Shown here: positions 27,225 through 35,530 of the stretch, piece after piece
Numbering within the stretch: the first letter of the stretch is position 1
How the letters are laid out: each line of letters begins with the position of its first letter
Assembly (NCBI RefSeq): GCF_026191475.2
Contig: NZ_JAOSLC020000003.1
Location: forward strand, 2,015,001-2,079,000
Reading direction: 5' to 3'
Source of the DNA: Polaribacter ponticola
Lineage (GTDB): Bacteria > Bacteroidota > Bacteroidia > Flavobacteriales > Flavobacteriaceae
DNA: 64,000 nt
Translations under genes and position numbers: made by a program
Notes under the pieces: generated by a model
The model's input: the letters and a program-made list of their open reading frames with translations, nothing else
Database searches by the model: none
What the model was told of the DNA's origin: nothing

Positions 27225-27590
27225 TTATTTTCCGAATATTCTTTGAAATATATTCTTAGATTTTTCTGTTACTTCTTTAATTTCTTCTTTTGCATCTTCT
27301 GCAAAATCAGCTAAATGTTCTACAGCTTCTCCTGTAATTTCAGATGCTTGCTCTTTAAGTTCGTTAAATGTTTCTTTTGCTTCAACACTAAACTCTAGTG
27401 CTTTTTCTTTCGCGATTTCTGTGTACTCATCTGTTTTTTGTTTTACTTTTTCTATATTTTCTTCAGATAGAGTTTCATTAAGTTTTTCTTTAGCAATTTC
27501 AAATACTTCTTTTGCATCATCTACAAATTCTGTGGCTTTTTCTTTTACATTCTCTACAAGATCTTTTTTATTTTTATGTTCTTCTGCCAT
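27225..27590 (-). CDS. Charged amphipathic helical protein (YtxH/LEA-like)
   Basis: 121 residues, almost wholly helical and rich in Glu, Lys and Ala, with repeating 11-residue-like units (VKEKATEFVDDAKEVFEIAK, AKEKALEFSVEAKETFNELK, AEDAKEEIKEVTEKSKN). No signal peptide or membrane segment is visible. Such proteins are often stress or desiccation related, but that is inference. It starts 18 bases after the VOC gene stop and precedes the DoxX gene. Confidence 0.65.
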   Translation of the reverse strand: MAEEHKNKKDLVENVKEKATEFVDDAKEVFEIAKEKLNETLSEENIEKVKQKTDEYTEIAKEKALEFSVEAKETFNELKEQASEITGEAVEHLADFAEDAKEEIKEVTEKSKNIFQRIFGK

Positions 27591-27608
27591 AATTATTAAA
27601 TTTTAATT

Positions 27609-27995
27609 TTATAAAAACGCTTTGTCTACGGGCTCCCAAAGCTCTATTTTGTTGCCTTCATTATCTAAAATCCAACCAAATTTACCGTACTCAAACTCTT
27701 GCATTTCTCCAACAATAGTTACGCCTTCTTTTTTTAATTCTTTTAATAAATCTACTAAATTTTCAACTCTATAATTAAACATAAAGTCTTTTTTTGAAGG
27801 TTCAAAATAATCCGTTTTATTTTCAAAAGCACTCCATTGTGTAGAACAATCATTCCCTTGTTTGTCTTTCCACCAAAAGGTAGATCCGTAATCATCGGTA
27901 TTAAAACCTAAATGAGTTTTATACCATTCTTTAGAAGCTTTAGGATCTTCACTTTTAAAAAAGATACCACCAATGCCTGTAACTCTATTTTTCAT
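27609..27995 (-). CDS. VOC/glyoxalase family protein
   Basis: 128 residues with the vicinal oxygen chelate fold: IGGIFFKSEDPKASKEWYKT, a STFWWKDKQGNDCSTQWS strand, FMFNYRVENLVDLLKELKKE and the C-terminal YGKFGWILDNEGNKIELWEP. Metal-binding residues would include an early position and the terminal Glu of KIELWE. The family covers glyoxalases, dioxygenases and resistance proteins; the substrate is not known. It follows the DUF1801 gene by two bases. Confidence 0.82.
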   Translation of the reverse strand: MKNRVTGIGGIFFKSEDPKASKEWYKTHLGFNTDDYGSTFWWKDKQGNDCSTQWSAFENKTDYFEPSKKDFMFNYRVENLVDLLKELKKEGVTIVGEMQEFEYGKFGWILDNEGNKIELWEPVDKAFL

Positions 27996-27997
27996 TA

Positions 27998-28456
27998 TTA
28001 TTTCTTTTTAAGAACAGATTCGTAAGTGTTAATCCATTCATTAACAGTAAGTTTACTAACTAATTCGGCTATTAATTCATAAGGAATATCATCCATTTTT
28101 TTAAAACGAATACAACTTTTACCCATATCTAGTTTGCGTTTACAATGTTTAGGATATTCGTTTACAAACCATTTTAGTAATTCTGGTATTGCGTAAATAC
28201 CACTATGATAAAGATTTACAGAGTTTTTTTGTGAAGCAATATTCATAAAAGGCAAAGGTAATTTAGGATTACAATGGTAACCATCTGGATATTTAGAATG
28301 TGGAACATAGTAACCCAACATTTTATAATTTATACCTTCTTCAAAACCTTTAGGTAAGTTTTTGTTGATGATTTTTCTTAATTTCTCAACAACTAATTTT
28401 CTGTCATCTGGTAATTGAGAAATGTATTCTTCTGGTGTTTTAGCTTCGTAAGTCAT
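27998..28456 (-). CDS. DUF1801 domain protein
   Basis: 152 residues. The DUF1801 pattern is clear: TPEEYISQLPDDRKLVVEKL at the start, GFEEGINYKMLGYYVPHS, LPLPFMNIASQKNSVNLYHS and the final LDMGKSCIRFKKMDDIPYEL. The family has a frataxin/YdhG-like fold and no agreed function; a metal or iron link has been suggested for relatives. It is the first gene of a tight run with a VOC protein, a helical protein and DoxX. Confidence 0.8.
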   Translation of the reverse strand: MTYEAKTPEEYISQLPDDRKLVVEKLRKIINKNLPKGFEEGINYKMLGYYVPHSKYPDGYHCNPKLPLPFMNIASQKNSVNLYHSGIYAIPELLKWFVNEYPKHCKRKLDMGKSCIRFKKMDDIPYELIAELVSKLTVNEWINTYESVLKKK

Positions 28457-28492
28457 CTTTTTGTTTTAGGTTGATGATTAAAAGAGAGTAAG

Positions 28493-29430
28493 TTAATAAA
28501 ATTTTACTTTAATTTTATCAACTATGGTTTGTGCTAGTTTTTCCTTGCTTTCAATAGTCCAACCAGCAACATGAGGAGATAATAAAACATTTTTTGAATT
28601 AATTAAATAATTGAAAGCATCTGGCATTTTATCATCTGAAAAAAGATTTTCGAAAGATGATTTCTCATATTCTAAAACATCTAAACCTGCACCTAATATT
28701 TTACCAGATTTTAATGCGGCAACTAAATCTTTAGTAACTACAGATGTTCCACGTGCAGTGTTTATTAACCAAAAACTTTTTTAAAACCGTTTATTAAATC
28801 TGCATTTATCATTTTTTTAGTGAATTCGGTTTGTGGAGTATGTAAACTTAAAACATCTGCTTTTTCTTGAAGTTCTTTTAATGAAACTTGTTTACAATTT
28901 TCATCAGATACTCCTGGTTTTATATCATAACAAAGAACTTCTACATCAAAACCACGTAATTTTTTTGCAAAAGATTTACCCATATTACCATATCCAATTA
29001 AACCAATTGTTCTTCCGTCTAATTCTATTCCGCGGTTTTCTTCTCTAAGCCATTTCCCGTTTCTAACTTCTTTATCTGCTTTATTAAGCTTGTTAAATAG
29101 CGATAAAAGCATACCTAAAGAATGTTCTCCAACAGCATTTCTATTTCCTTCTGGTGCAGCAATTAAAGTTATTTCTTTACTTTCTGCATAATCACAATCT
29201 ATGTTTTCTAAACCTGCGCCAACACGTCCAATAAACTTAAGATTGGTTGCTTTGTCTAGAAAATTTTTATCAATAGAAAAACGACTTCTAATGATAAAAC
29301 CATCGTATAAATGTATTTTAGCTTCTATTTCTGCTTTAGAAGAGGTAAAGTCTTCATCATTAATAAAACCTAAGTTGTTTAATTGATTAATTAATAAAGG
29401 GTGATTAGAATCTATGTGAAGTATTTTCAA
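28493..29430 (-). pseudogene. D-isomer-specific 2-hydroxyacid dehydrogenase (SerA-like), frameshifted
   Basis: The intact first part (from 29430) covers the substrate domain and the NAD-binding loop GLIGYGNMGKSFAKKL, with the active-site Arg in IGRVGAGLENIDC. It stops at 28765. The expected continuation, beginning SFWLINTARGTSVV and including the His in LLSPHVAGWT, follows in the next frame to 28493. One extra base in the run at 28777-28782 restores about 312 residues. The family oxidises D-2-hydroxyacids with NAD; phosphoglycerate dehydrogenase is the closest pathway guess, though a serine operon is not visible. Confidence 0.82.
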
Positions 29431-29455
29431 AAAAAGATTTTAGATTGTTGGACTA

Positions 29456-29806
29456 TTAGATTTTTAGAGGGGATGAAAATTTAGACATTATCATAATTTG
29501 TTGTAATGTATTATTAAGGCTTTTAATCTCATTCTTATCTATGATAATTTAAGTCAAAAGAAAGCAAAATTTGTGTTTTAATTTCATAACAAGAACCTAA
29601 AGACATCGTTAAAAACCTTGCAAAGTCTTTATTTGATTTTTTGAAGCACTTTTTGCCATATTAGATGGAATTGAAACAGAAGCTCTTCTCAATAGAGAAA
29701 CTAAACCAAATTTTTCTGAATAAGAAAAACTATTTGTAATTTGATAAATATCCCTACAAAAAACTCTACTTAATTGCCAAAATCTTAAATCGTTATAACG
29801 ATGCAT
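29456..29806 (-). pseudogene. Four-helix-bundle protein (TIGR02436 / S23 type), decayed or frameshifted
   Basis: The first 65 residues (MHRYNDLRFWQLSRVFCRDI, YSEKFGLVSLLRRASVSIPS) match the four-helix-bundle family, normally about 115-125 residues. The frame then shifts at a run of six T at 29637-29642, continues (ARFLTMSLGSCYEIKTQILL) and shifts again near 29555, where the change is not in a homopolymer. Two lesions of different types suggest genuine decay more than a single error. The family is often found as solitary insertions; its role is unknown. Confidence 0.6.
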
Positions 29807-29937
29807 ATTTTATATTATAAGATTTCTAGTAGATTAGATTGTTAGAGAAATTAATAAAAATATTTATTTAAAGAAGGAAATAAAAACTATTAAAAATCTC
29901 GTTCTCAAATAGTTCTAAATATCTAACCAATCTATGA

Positions 29938-30756
29938 CTAATACTGCTCTTTTTCATTAGGAAAATCTCCGCTTTTTACATCTGTAACATAATTTTCAAA
30001 AGCTCCAGTCATATCAGCAAATAAATCTAAATAACGTCTTAAAAAACGAGGGTTAAATTCGTGTGTCATCCCAATCATGTCATGTGTTACTAAAACCTGG
30101 CCATCTACACCATTACCTGCACCAATTCCTATTACAGGAATGCTAATTGCTTCTGCAACTTTTTGGGCTAATTTTGCGGGTACTTTTTCTAAAACCAATG
30201 CAAAACACCCAATTCTTTCTAACATTAATGCATCTTCCATTAATTTTTCTGCTTCTTCTTCTTCTTTAGCTCTTACTGTATAAGTACCAAATTTATATAT
30301 AGATTGTGGTGTTAAACCTAAATGACCCATTACAGGAATTCCGGCATTTAAAATTCGCTTAATAGATTCTTTAACTTCTTTACCACCTTCTAATTTTATA
30401 GAATGCCCACCGCTTTCTTTCATAATTCTAATAGCAGAACGTAAAGCTTCTTTTGGGTCAGATTGGTAACTACCAAAAGGTAAATCTACCACAACCAAAC
30501 AACGATCGATAGCTCTTACTACAGAACTTGCATGATAAATCATTTGATCTAATGTAATAGGTAATGTAGTTTCATGACCTGCCATTACGTTTGAAGCAGA
30601 ATCACCCACTAAAAGCACATCTAAACCTGCTTTATCTAAAATTTTAGCCATGGTATAATCGTAAGCAGTTAACATGGAAATTTTTTCTCCATTTGCTTTC
30701 ATTTCTACTAAAGATTTAACGGTAACTCTTTTGTACTGTTTTTTTGCTACAGACAT
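29938..30756 (-). CDS. panB: 3-methyl-2-oxobutanoate hydroxymethyltransferase
   Basis: 272 residues from the ATG at 30756 ([20 protein letters not shown]); an upstream ATG at 30798 is less likely. It makes ketopantoate from 2-oxoisovalerate in pantothenate synthesis, using methylene-tetrahydrofolate. Typical segments are [73 protein letters not shown] and [16 protein letters not shown]. It is divergent from the NTF2-like secreted protein. No panC neighbour is visible. Confidence 0.95.
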   Translation of the reverse strand: MSVAKKQYKRVTVKSLVEMKANGEKISMLTAYDYTMAKILDKAGLDVLLVGDSASNVMAGHETTLPITLDQMIYHASSVVRAIDRCLVVVDLPFGSYQSDPKEALRSAIRIMKESGGHSIKLEGGKEVKESIKRILNAGIPVMGHLGLTPQSIYKFGTYTVRAKEEEEAEKLMEDALMLERIGCFALVLEKVPAKLAQKVAEAISIPVIGIGAGNGVDGQVLVTHDMIGMTHEFNPRFLRRYLDLFADMTGAFENYVTDVKSGDFPNEKEQY

Positions 30757-30895
30757 AATATTTATATTTTTGAATGTTGTAAATGTATGAAAAAGCATTA
30801 AATATGTAACTAGTTAATATTTCGTTAATTTGAATCGTTTATAATTATCGAACGTAAAAAATAATTAGATTTAGACTTTTTAAAATCAACCTATT

Positions 30896-31375
30896 ATGCC
30901 AAGAGTAATTACTGTCTTATTTGCAATTATTTTTTCTCTAACAATTACTGCTCAAGAAAATTCTGAGCAAAAGGAAATTAAAATAGTTATTGAAACTTTT
31001 TTTGAAGGATTACATAAAGGCGATAGTACAATTATAAAATCTACTTTACATAAAGAAATTAAAATACAAACAACAGCTACGAATAAAAAAGGTGAAAAGA
31101 TATTAAAAACAGATTCTAAAAATAGTTTATTAACGAGTATTGCTAGTAAGAAAGCAGAACATATTTATTTAGAGAAATTATTGTCTTTTGATATAAAAGT
31201 TGATGGTAATTTAGCCTCAGTTTGGACGCCTTATGAATTTTATTTTAATGGTAATTTTAGCCATTGTGGGGCAAATTCTTTTCAACTATTTAACAATAAT
31301 GGAAAATGGGAAATTATTTATTTGGTAGATATGAGAAGAAGAAATAATTGTAAGGCTTTAAAGAATAAAAATTAG
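30896..31375 (+). CDS. Secreted NTF2/SnoaL-like protein
   Basis: 159 residues with a signal peptide (MPRVITVLFAIIFSLTITAQ) and an NTF2-like domain (VIETFFEGLHKGDSTIIKST, LASVWTPYEFYFNGNFSHCG, SFQLFNNNGKWEIIYLVD). Such Bacteroidota proteins are often described as nuclear transport factor 2 family or lumazine-binding-like. It is 26 bases upstream of an ECF sigma factor and may belong to the same unit. Confidence 0.75.
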   Translation: MPRVITVLFAIIFSLTITAQENSEQKEIKIVIETFFEGLHKGDSTIIKSTLHKEIKIQTTATNKKGEKILKTDSKNSLLTSIASKKAEHIYLEKLLSFDIKVDGNLASVWTPYEFYFNGNFSHCGANSFQLFNNNGKWEIIYLVDMRRRNNCKALKNKN

Positions 31376-31401
31376 TTTATATTTGATTTTTAAATAAAAA
31401 A

Positions 31402-31968
31402 ATGCCCCAAAAACAAATCTTTTTAAACCCTGATAAATGGATAGATAATTACGCAGATTACCTGTTTAATTATGCTGTTGTGCGAGTTAACGATAGTGAT
31501 TTAGCTAAAGACTTGGTACAAGAAACCTTTTTTGCAGGCTTAAAATCTGCTAAAAATTTTTTAGGCAAATCTACAGAGAGAACTTGGTTGGTTTCTATCT
31601 TAAAAAGAAAAGTAATAGATCATTATAGAAAAATAAATTCTAAAAAAGGACAAGCAGAGGTTAGAATGAATTTTTATGATGATGGCGAAAATGAAGGGAA
31701 TTGGTTAGAAGAAAGAGTACCACAAAGTTGGAATAATGCATCTGAACAAGCACTCGAAAATCAAGAATTAAAAACTCAATTAGATGTTTGTATAGATAAA
31801 TTACCAGAAAAATATGCTATGGTTTTTAGAATGAAAACGATACAAGAGTTTGAAACTGAAGAAATTTGTAAGGAGTTAGATATTACAGCGTCAAATTTAT
31901 GGGTTATTATACATAGAGCTAGAACTCAATTAAGAAAATGTATGGAAGATAACTGGTTTAATAATTAA
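31402..31968 (+). CDS. ECF-family RNA polymerase sigma factor
   Basis: 188 residues. Region 2 is WIDNYADYLFNYAVVRVND then DLVQETFFAGLKSAKNFLGK with the RTWLVSILKRKVIDHYRK core-binding part. Region 4 is CIDKLPEKYAMVFRMKTIQEFETEEICKELDITASNLWVI. ECF factors redirect transcription in response to an envelope or stress signal, usually through an anti-sigma factor. The next gene, starting 3 bases later, is a candidate. The target promoters are not readable. Confidence 0.88.
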   Translation: MPQKQIFLNPDKWIDNYADYLFNYAVVRVNDSDLAKDLVQETFFAGLKSAKNFLGKSTERTWLVSILKRKVIDHYRKINSKKGQAEVRMNFYDDGENEGNWLEERVPQSWNNASEQALENQELKTQLDVCIDKLPEKYAMVFRMKTIQEFETEEICKELDITASNLWVIIHRARTQLRKCMEDNWFNN

Positions 31969-31971
31969 GAG

Positions 31972-32235
31972 ATGTTTAAAAAATTAAAGATAACTTGCGA
32001 TGAAGCAACTACAATTTGTGACAAAAGCCAATACAAAGAGGCTTCATTGTTTGAATTGATAAAATTAAACTTTCATTTTATTGGATGTAAAATTTGTAGA
32101 CTTTATACTAAGCAAAACTCTAAAATGTCAGGCTTATTTAAAATAAAATCTTTAGATTGCAAGGATAAAAATAATTGCATGTCTAAAGCAGATAAAGAAG
32201 CCTTAAAAAAGCAATTCGAAGAAATAAAAAGATAA
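31972..32235 (+). CDS. Small cysteine-rich protein downstream of ECF sigma factor (candidate anti-sigma)
   Basis: 87 residues with six Cys: TCDEATTICDKSQY near the start, HFIGCKICRLY in the middle (a CxxC with a His four positions earlier) and LDCKDKNNC near the end. This arrangement resembles zinc-binding anti-sigma (ZAS-like) and redox switches, but the family is not one I can name with confidence. No transmembrane helix. It is 3 bases after the sigma factor stop, so likely translationally coupled. Role inferred from position. Confidence 0.65.
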   Translation: MFKKLKITCDEATTICDKSQYKEASLFELIKLNFHFIGCKICRLYTKQNSKMSGLFKIKSLDCKDKNNCMSKADKEALKKQFEEIKR

Positions 32236-32244
32236 TACGTTTTT

Positions 32245-32269
32245 CGGTTTTCGTAAAACCGTAATTTTT
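32245..32269 (+). terminator. Terminator 1 of the sigma-factor unit
   Basis: CGGTTTT and AAAACCG pair around CGT, followed by TAATTTTT. It lies 10 bases past the small cysteine-rich gene. Confidence 0.6.
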
Positions 32270-32286
32270 GATTTTTTGTTAGATTG

Positions 32287-32322
32287 AAACGGAATTTATA
32301 GAAATATAGATTCCGTTTTTTT
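32287..32322 (+). terminator. Terminator 2 of the sigma-factor unit
   Basis: AAACGGAAT pairs with ATTCCGTTT around a 14-base loop, then a run of T. It backs up the preceding hairpin. Confidence 0.6.
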
Positions 32323-32335
32323 GTACTTTTGATTT

Positions 32336-32407
32336 TATCTTCTCGAGCGCAGTCGAGAAGTTTTAATTTTTAGTAATTTAATTAGGTTTACACTGCGCTC
32401 AACCAGA
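32336..32407. repeat. Dispersed repeat, family C (CTCGAGCGCAGTCGAG)
   Basis: CTTCTCGA and TCGAGAAG form a small stem around GCGCAG, and GAGCGCAGT pairs with ACTGCGCTC 46 bases on. This pattern is a familiar intergenic repeat in Flavobacteriaceae. It ends six bases before the O-methyltransferase ATG. Confidence 0.55.
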
Positions 32408-32413
32408 ATAAAG

Positions 32414-33055
32414 ATGCATTTTTTACCAGAAGAAATAGATACGTACGTAGTAAATCACTCACAACAAGAACCTTTAATTTTACAAGAATTAAGCAGAGAA
32501 ACTTGGCAAAAGGTTTTAAACCCTAGAATGTTAAGTGGTGCTTTTCAGGGTAGAGTTTTATCTATGATTTCTAAATTAATAAACCCAAAAACAATTTTAG
32601 AAATTGGTACTTATACAGGATATTCTGCCTTGTGTTTAGCAGAGGGTTTATCATCCGAAGGAAAAATTATTACAATTGATAAAAACGAAGAACTAGAAAC
32701 GTTGCAAAATAAATACTTTACAAAATCTGGTTTTAGAAATCAAATAACTCAAAAAGTAGGGAATGCGATAGAAATTATTCCTACAATTGAAGAGAAATTC
32801 GATTTGGTTTTTATAGATGCAGATAAATCTAACTACGTTAACTATTTTAATTTAATAGTTGATAAAATGAATTCAGGTGGAATTATTTTGTCTGATAATG
32901 TACTTTGGAGTGGTAAAGTTGTAGAAAAACTAAATCCTAAAGATGTAGATACTAAAATACTATTAGAATATAATAAGTTGTTAAATACAGATGCTAGAAT
33001 AGAAACTGTTTTATTACCTATTAGAGATGGTTTAACAATTAGTAGAGTTAAATAA
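32414..33055 (+). CDS. O-methyltransferase (CCoAOMT/tRNA-hydroxyl type)
   Basis: 213 residues. SAM motif I is TILEIGTYTGYSALCLAEGL at about 60-79; the metal-linked LVFIDADKSNYVNYFNLIVD and ILSDNVLWSGKVV are typical of the class I O-methyltransferase group that includes catechol-type enzymes and TrmR-like tRNA methylases. The exact substrate cannot be told. It is convergent with the TatA/B gene and preceded by the family C repeat. Confidence 0.85.
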   Translation: MHFLPEEIDTYVVNHSQQEPLILQELSRETWQKVLNPRMLSGAFQGRVLSMISKLINPKTILEIGTYTGYSALCLAEGLSSEGKIITIDKNEELETLQNKYFTKSGFRNQITQKVGNAIEIIPTIEEKFDLVFIDADKSNYVNYFNLIVDKMNSGGIILSDNVLWSGKVVEKLNPKDVDTKILLEYNKLLNTDARIETVLLPIRDGLTISRVK

Positions 33056-33057
33056 TA

Positions 33058-33339
33058 TTATAGATTTCTTTTAATTGGCCCTGTAAAATCATCTATATTT
33101 TCTTTTACATCATTAATACCTTTTTTAAAGTCTTTAGCCAAATTGGTGTCGATACCTTGATTTTTAGCACTATCGTTAATTTCTTTTTTAATATCGTTAG
33201 TAGCGTCTTTTACTTGACGCATACCTTTACCTAAACCTCTAGCAATTTCAGGGATTTTATCTGCACCAAAAACCATAACCACAATTAATAAGATTACAAA
33301 AATTTCTGGAGCTCCTATAAATAAAAAGTGAACATTCAT
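33058..33339 (-). CDS. Twin-arginine translocase TatA/TatB-type protein
   Basis: 93 residues from the ATG at 33339 (MNVHFLFIGAPEIF), which is preferred to the ATG at 33348. One transmembrane helix (IFVILLIVVMVFGA) is followed by the hinge and amphipathic helix DKIPEIARGLGKGMRQVKDA and a longer helical tail (to residue 93). The longer tail than at 13401-13589 gives it a TatB-like look, though Bacteroidota often have two TatA-like genes. Confidence 0.85.
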   Translation of the reverse strand: MNVHFLFIGAPEIFVILLIVVMVFGADKIPEIARGLGKGMRQVKDATNDIKKEINDSAKNQGIDTNLAKDFKKGINDVKENIDDFTGPIKRNL

Positions 33340-33510
33340 AAGAAGCAAAGATAAGGAGTAATTTTACAATTATTGGTTAGAAATTCTTAAATGAATTAAC
33401 TTTTTAACGCGTTATTTTTCTAAAATTAAATAAACCTTACGATTATAGTTTGTTTTATCGAATTATTAAACACTTAAAAATCAGTTATTTATTTTTATTG
33501 TATCCTTAGA

Positions 33511-33569
33511 AAAGGGGAGAATTATCCCCAAAAACAGGGAGGAAAAAATTTCATTGTAAAAGGGGATTG
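33511..33569 (+). promoter_or_regulatory. G/C-tract element upstream of a small secreted protein gene
   Basis: GGGGAGAATTATCCCC (33514-33529), then AGGGAGGA and AATTTCAT-nn-TAAA-n-GGGGATTG. The same order and spacing recur at 35471-35530. Runs of G or C of four or more are rare in this AT-rich DNA. The rest of the 33340-33625 gap is otherwise featureless. Confidence 0.6.
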
Positions 33570-33625
33570 TGTATTCTAAGAATCAGATGTACATTTATAC
33601 CTCAATTAATTTTAAAACTTATATA

Positions 33626-34090
33626 ATGAATTCCCTAAAAAAAATTATAGTTTTATTAGTTCTTTCGGTCGCAATATTTTCATTTAACAAATTTGAAAAA
33701 AACGAATCGACTCTTGAATTGAATACTAAAGACCTTAATGTAATTGAAATTTTAGCTAAGCAAAAAAACGAATGTAGACCATCTTCTGACTATTTGTTTT
33801 ATGTAGAAAGTAATTTAAGTAATGATAGAACACCAACTATAACTGCTAAAGTTTATATTTTAGAAAGAAAAACAAATGCTAAAAGTTTACTTTCTGAAAA
33901 GAAGATTATAGTTTCTGAAAACAAATTTAATACATTAGAAACTCCAGAATTTCTTAAAAATGGAGATCAAATAATTGGAGATACTTCTAAAGACGTATAT
34001 TCTTTTAATGAGTTGGTTAATTTTGAACCAATTTATAATAGCTACATTAAATCTACTAACAAGTTATTAGGCTTAAAAAGAAGTCTATAA
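33626..34090 (+). CDS. Small secreted protein, paralogue 1
   Basis: 154 residues from the ATG at 33626 (an upstream ATG at 33569 is less likely). The N-terminus is a hydrophobic signal (MNSLKKIIVLLVLSVAIFSF), then NLNVIEIL-like and ECRPSSDYLFYVESNL, TPTITAKVYILERKT, FLKNGDQIIGDTSKDVYSFN and a final IYNSYIKSTNKLLGLKRSL. I recognise no domain. A tandem copy with the same motifs follows at 34331. Both are followed by near-identical long hairpins. Confidence 0.7.
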   Translation: MNSLKKIIVLLVLSVAIFSFNKFEKNESTLELNTKDLNVIEILAKQKNECRPSSDYLFYVESNLSNDRTPTITAKVYILERKTNAKSLLSEKKIIVSENKFNTLETPEFLKNGDQIIGDTSKDVYSFNELVNFEPIYNSYIKSTNKLLGLKRSL

Positions 34091-34099
34091 TTATGGGGT

Positions 34100-34154
34100 T
34101 TAATTAAAAAGTAGTAGTAAAAAATAATGGGTTTTATTACTACTTTTTAATTAA
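34100..34154 (+). terminator. Long hairpin after paralogue 1
   Basis: TTAATTAAAAAGTAGTAGTA and its partner pair over 23 bases (one G-U) around a 9-base loop. A preceding ATGGGG tract is shared with the hairpin after paralogue 2. It may be a terminator or a stability element. Confidence 0.6.
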
Positions 34155-34231
34155 CAAACTTAAATTGTTAATAGTAAAAAATAAAGTATTTAATTACTTT
34201 AAATATTCCCCAAAGTTTTTTTAAAACACTT

Positions 34232-34260
34232 AGAGCCGAAAAATATTTCGGCTCTTTTTA
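34232..34260 (+). terminator. Terminator
   Basis: AGAGCCGAAA and TTTCGGCTCT pair around a 4-base loop and are followed by TTTTA. It lies between the two paralogous genes and insulates them. A CCCC tract is at 34208-34211. Confidence 0.75.
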
Positions 34261-34330
34261 CATTCTAATTGTTTATTCGATTAATTAAACGTAATTTTAC
34301 AAAATAGAATCATTATTAAATTTATTTATT

Positions 34331-34779
34331 ATGTATCCCCCGTACAAAAAAATACTTTTATTGGTATTGCTTATTTCCTGTTTTTCTTTTAATAAATTAG
34401 AAGAAAAAAACATTCCTAACAATCTTAATGTAATTGAAATCCTTTCTAAACTACAGAATGAGTGTAGGCCTTCTACAGCATATTTTTTTACGTAGAAAGC
34501 AAATTAAGTAACGATAGAACTACTAGAATTAATGCAAGTGTTTACATGCTTAATCGAAAAACTAATCAGAAAATTTTATTAGCTACTGAAAAAGTTGAAA
34601 TTTCTGATACTGATTTTTCTACATCATCATCTTTAATGTTTTTAAAAAATGGAGATCAAATAGTTGGAAAATCATTTAAAAACTTATACTCATTTCAAGA
34701 ATTAATTCAATTTGAAGTTATTTACAATAGTTATATAAGATCTACTAATAAATTATTAGACTTAAAAAGAAGTCTTTAA
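34331..34779 (+). pseudogene. Small secreted protein, paralogue 2, frameshifted
   Basis: The gene starts at the ATG at 34331 (MYPPYKKILLLVLLISCFSF) and follows the same pattern as paralogue 1: NLNVIEILSKLQNECRPSTA, then YVESKLSNDRTTRINASVYM, FLKNGDQIVGKSFKNLYSFQ and IYNSYIRSTNKLLDLKRSL. The frame breaks at a run of seven T at 34483-34489; one added T gives 149 residues. The signal part ends LISC, so it may be a lipoprotein. The function is unknown. Sequence error is likely. Confidence 0.7.
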
Positions 34780-34789
34780 AGTATGGGGT

Positions 34790-34844
34790 TTAATTAAAAA
34801 GTAGTAATTAACAACATGGGGTTTAATTGCTACTTTTTAATTAA
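34790..34844 (+). terminator. Long hairpin after paralogue 2
   Basis: TTAATTAAAAAGTAGTAATT pairs with TTGCTACTTTTTAATTAA; the loop contains a second ATGGGG tract. It overlaps the 3' end of the convergent RNA methylase gene and mirrors the hairpin after paralogue 1. Confidence 0.6.
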
Positions 34845-35313
34845 CAACATCTATTTCATTAAAATTTAATTTTGCTTGTCTATCATACATAATAATGCTT
34901 CCGGCAACAGAAACATTTAAGCTTAATTCAGATTTAAATTTTACTAAATGATGCGATTTTTCTATCGCAGCGTTAGACAAACCATGATCTTCTGCGCCTA
35001 ATAAATACACACAACGTCTAGGATGTTTAAAAGTTTCTAATTGTACTGCTTTTTCATCTAACTCTACACCAACCAACATTGCACCTTTAGGTAAATTGTT
35101 ATAAAAAGCATCAAAAGTTTCGTAATGGAAATAAGGCATTGCACCTATTGCTTTATGCGTATCACAAGCTTGTTTTGCATAGCGATTGCCAATGGTAAAA
35201 ATAAAACTAGCGCCCATATTTTGCGCAGAACGCCATAAAACACCTAAATTCTCAGGCGTTTTTCCATTCTGAATACCAATACCAAAAAAACCTTGCTCTA
35301 AATTATTTACCAT
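34837..35313 (-). CDS. SpoU/TrmH-family RNA methyltransferase
   Basis: 158 residues. The SPOUT knot segments are present: FFGIGIQNGKTPENLGVLWR (motif 1, with N and R), GVELDEKAV, and CVYLLGAEDHGLSNAAIEKS then SELSLNVSVAGSIIMYDRQ (motifs 2 and 3). It probably 2'-O-methylates a tRNA or rRNA ribose; the target is unknown. It lies between the duplicated secreted genes and the cassette-like region before mutS. Confidence 0.85.
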   Translation of the reverse strand: MVNNLEQGFFGIGIQNGKTPENLGVLWRSAQNMGASFIFTIGNRYAKQACDTHKAIGAMPYFHYETFDAFYNNLPKGAMLVGVELDEKAVQLETFKHPRRCVYLLGAEDHGLSNAAIEKSHHLVKFKSELSLNVSVAGSIIMYDRQAKLNFNEIDVVN

Positions 35314-35470
35314 TACTTTTTAATAAATATTCGTTTAAAAACATGAATACACCAATTAGAAGGATATCTTCTTTTTCTAATTTTAATGAAAGTTAAATAA
35401 AATAATTAACACGTTAAAACTAATTTTTTAAAGTGCTAAATATTAGGTTTTTATTTTTTTATCTCCTCAT

Positions 35471-35530
35471 AAATAGGGAGACTTCTCCCCATTTATGGGG
35501 GGATAAAAATTTCATCATAAATGGGGATTG
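35471..35530 (+). promoter_or_regulatory. Second G/C-tract element
   Basis: GGGAGACTTCTCCCC (35476-35490), then GGGGGGAT and AATTTCAT-nn-TAAA-n-GGGGATTG ending at 35530. It repeats the element at 33511 in order and spacing, about 190 bases before the lipoprotein gene. The remaining part of 35314-35721 has no gene I can support. Confidence 0.6.

Noticed and set aside
28745..28756. TGTTCCACGTGC resembles half of a parS site inside the hydroxyacid dehydrogenase gene
   Set aside because: It encodes the conserved TARGT motif of the family and the right half of the palindrome is missing, so it is probably chance.
34321..34779. Programmed frameshift in the second secreted paralogue
   Set aside because: The run of seven T fits the same one-base-short pattern seen in gltX and many other genes, so error is simpler than a regulated shift.
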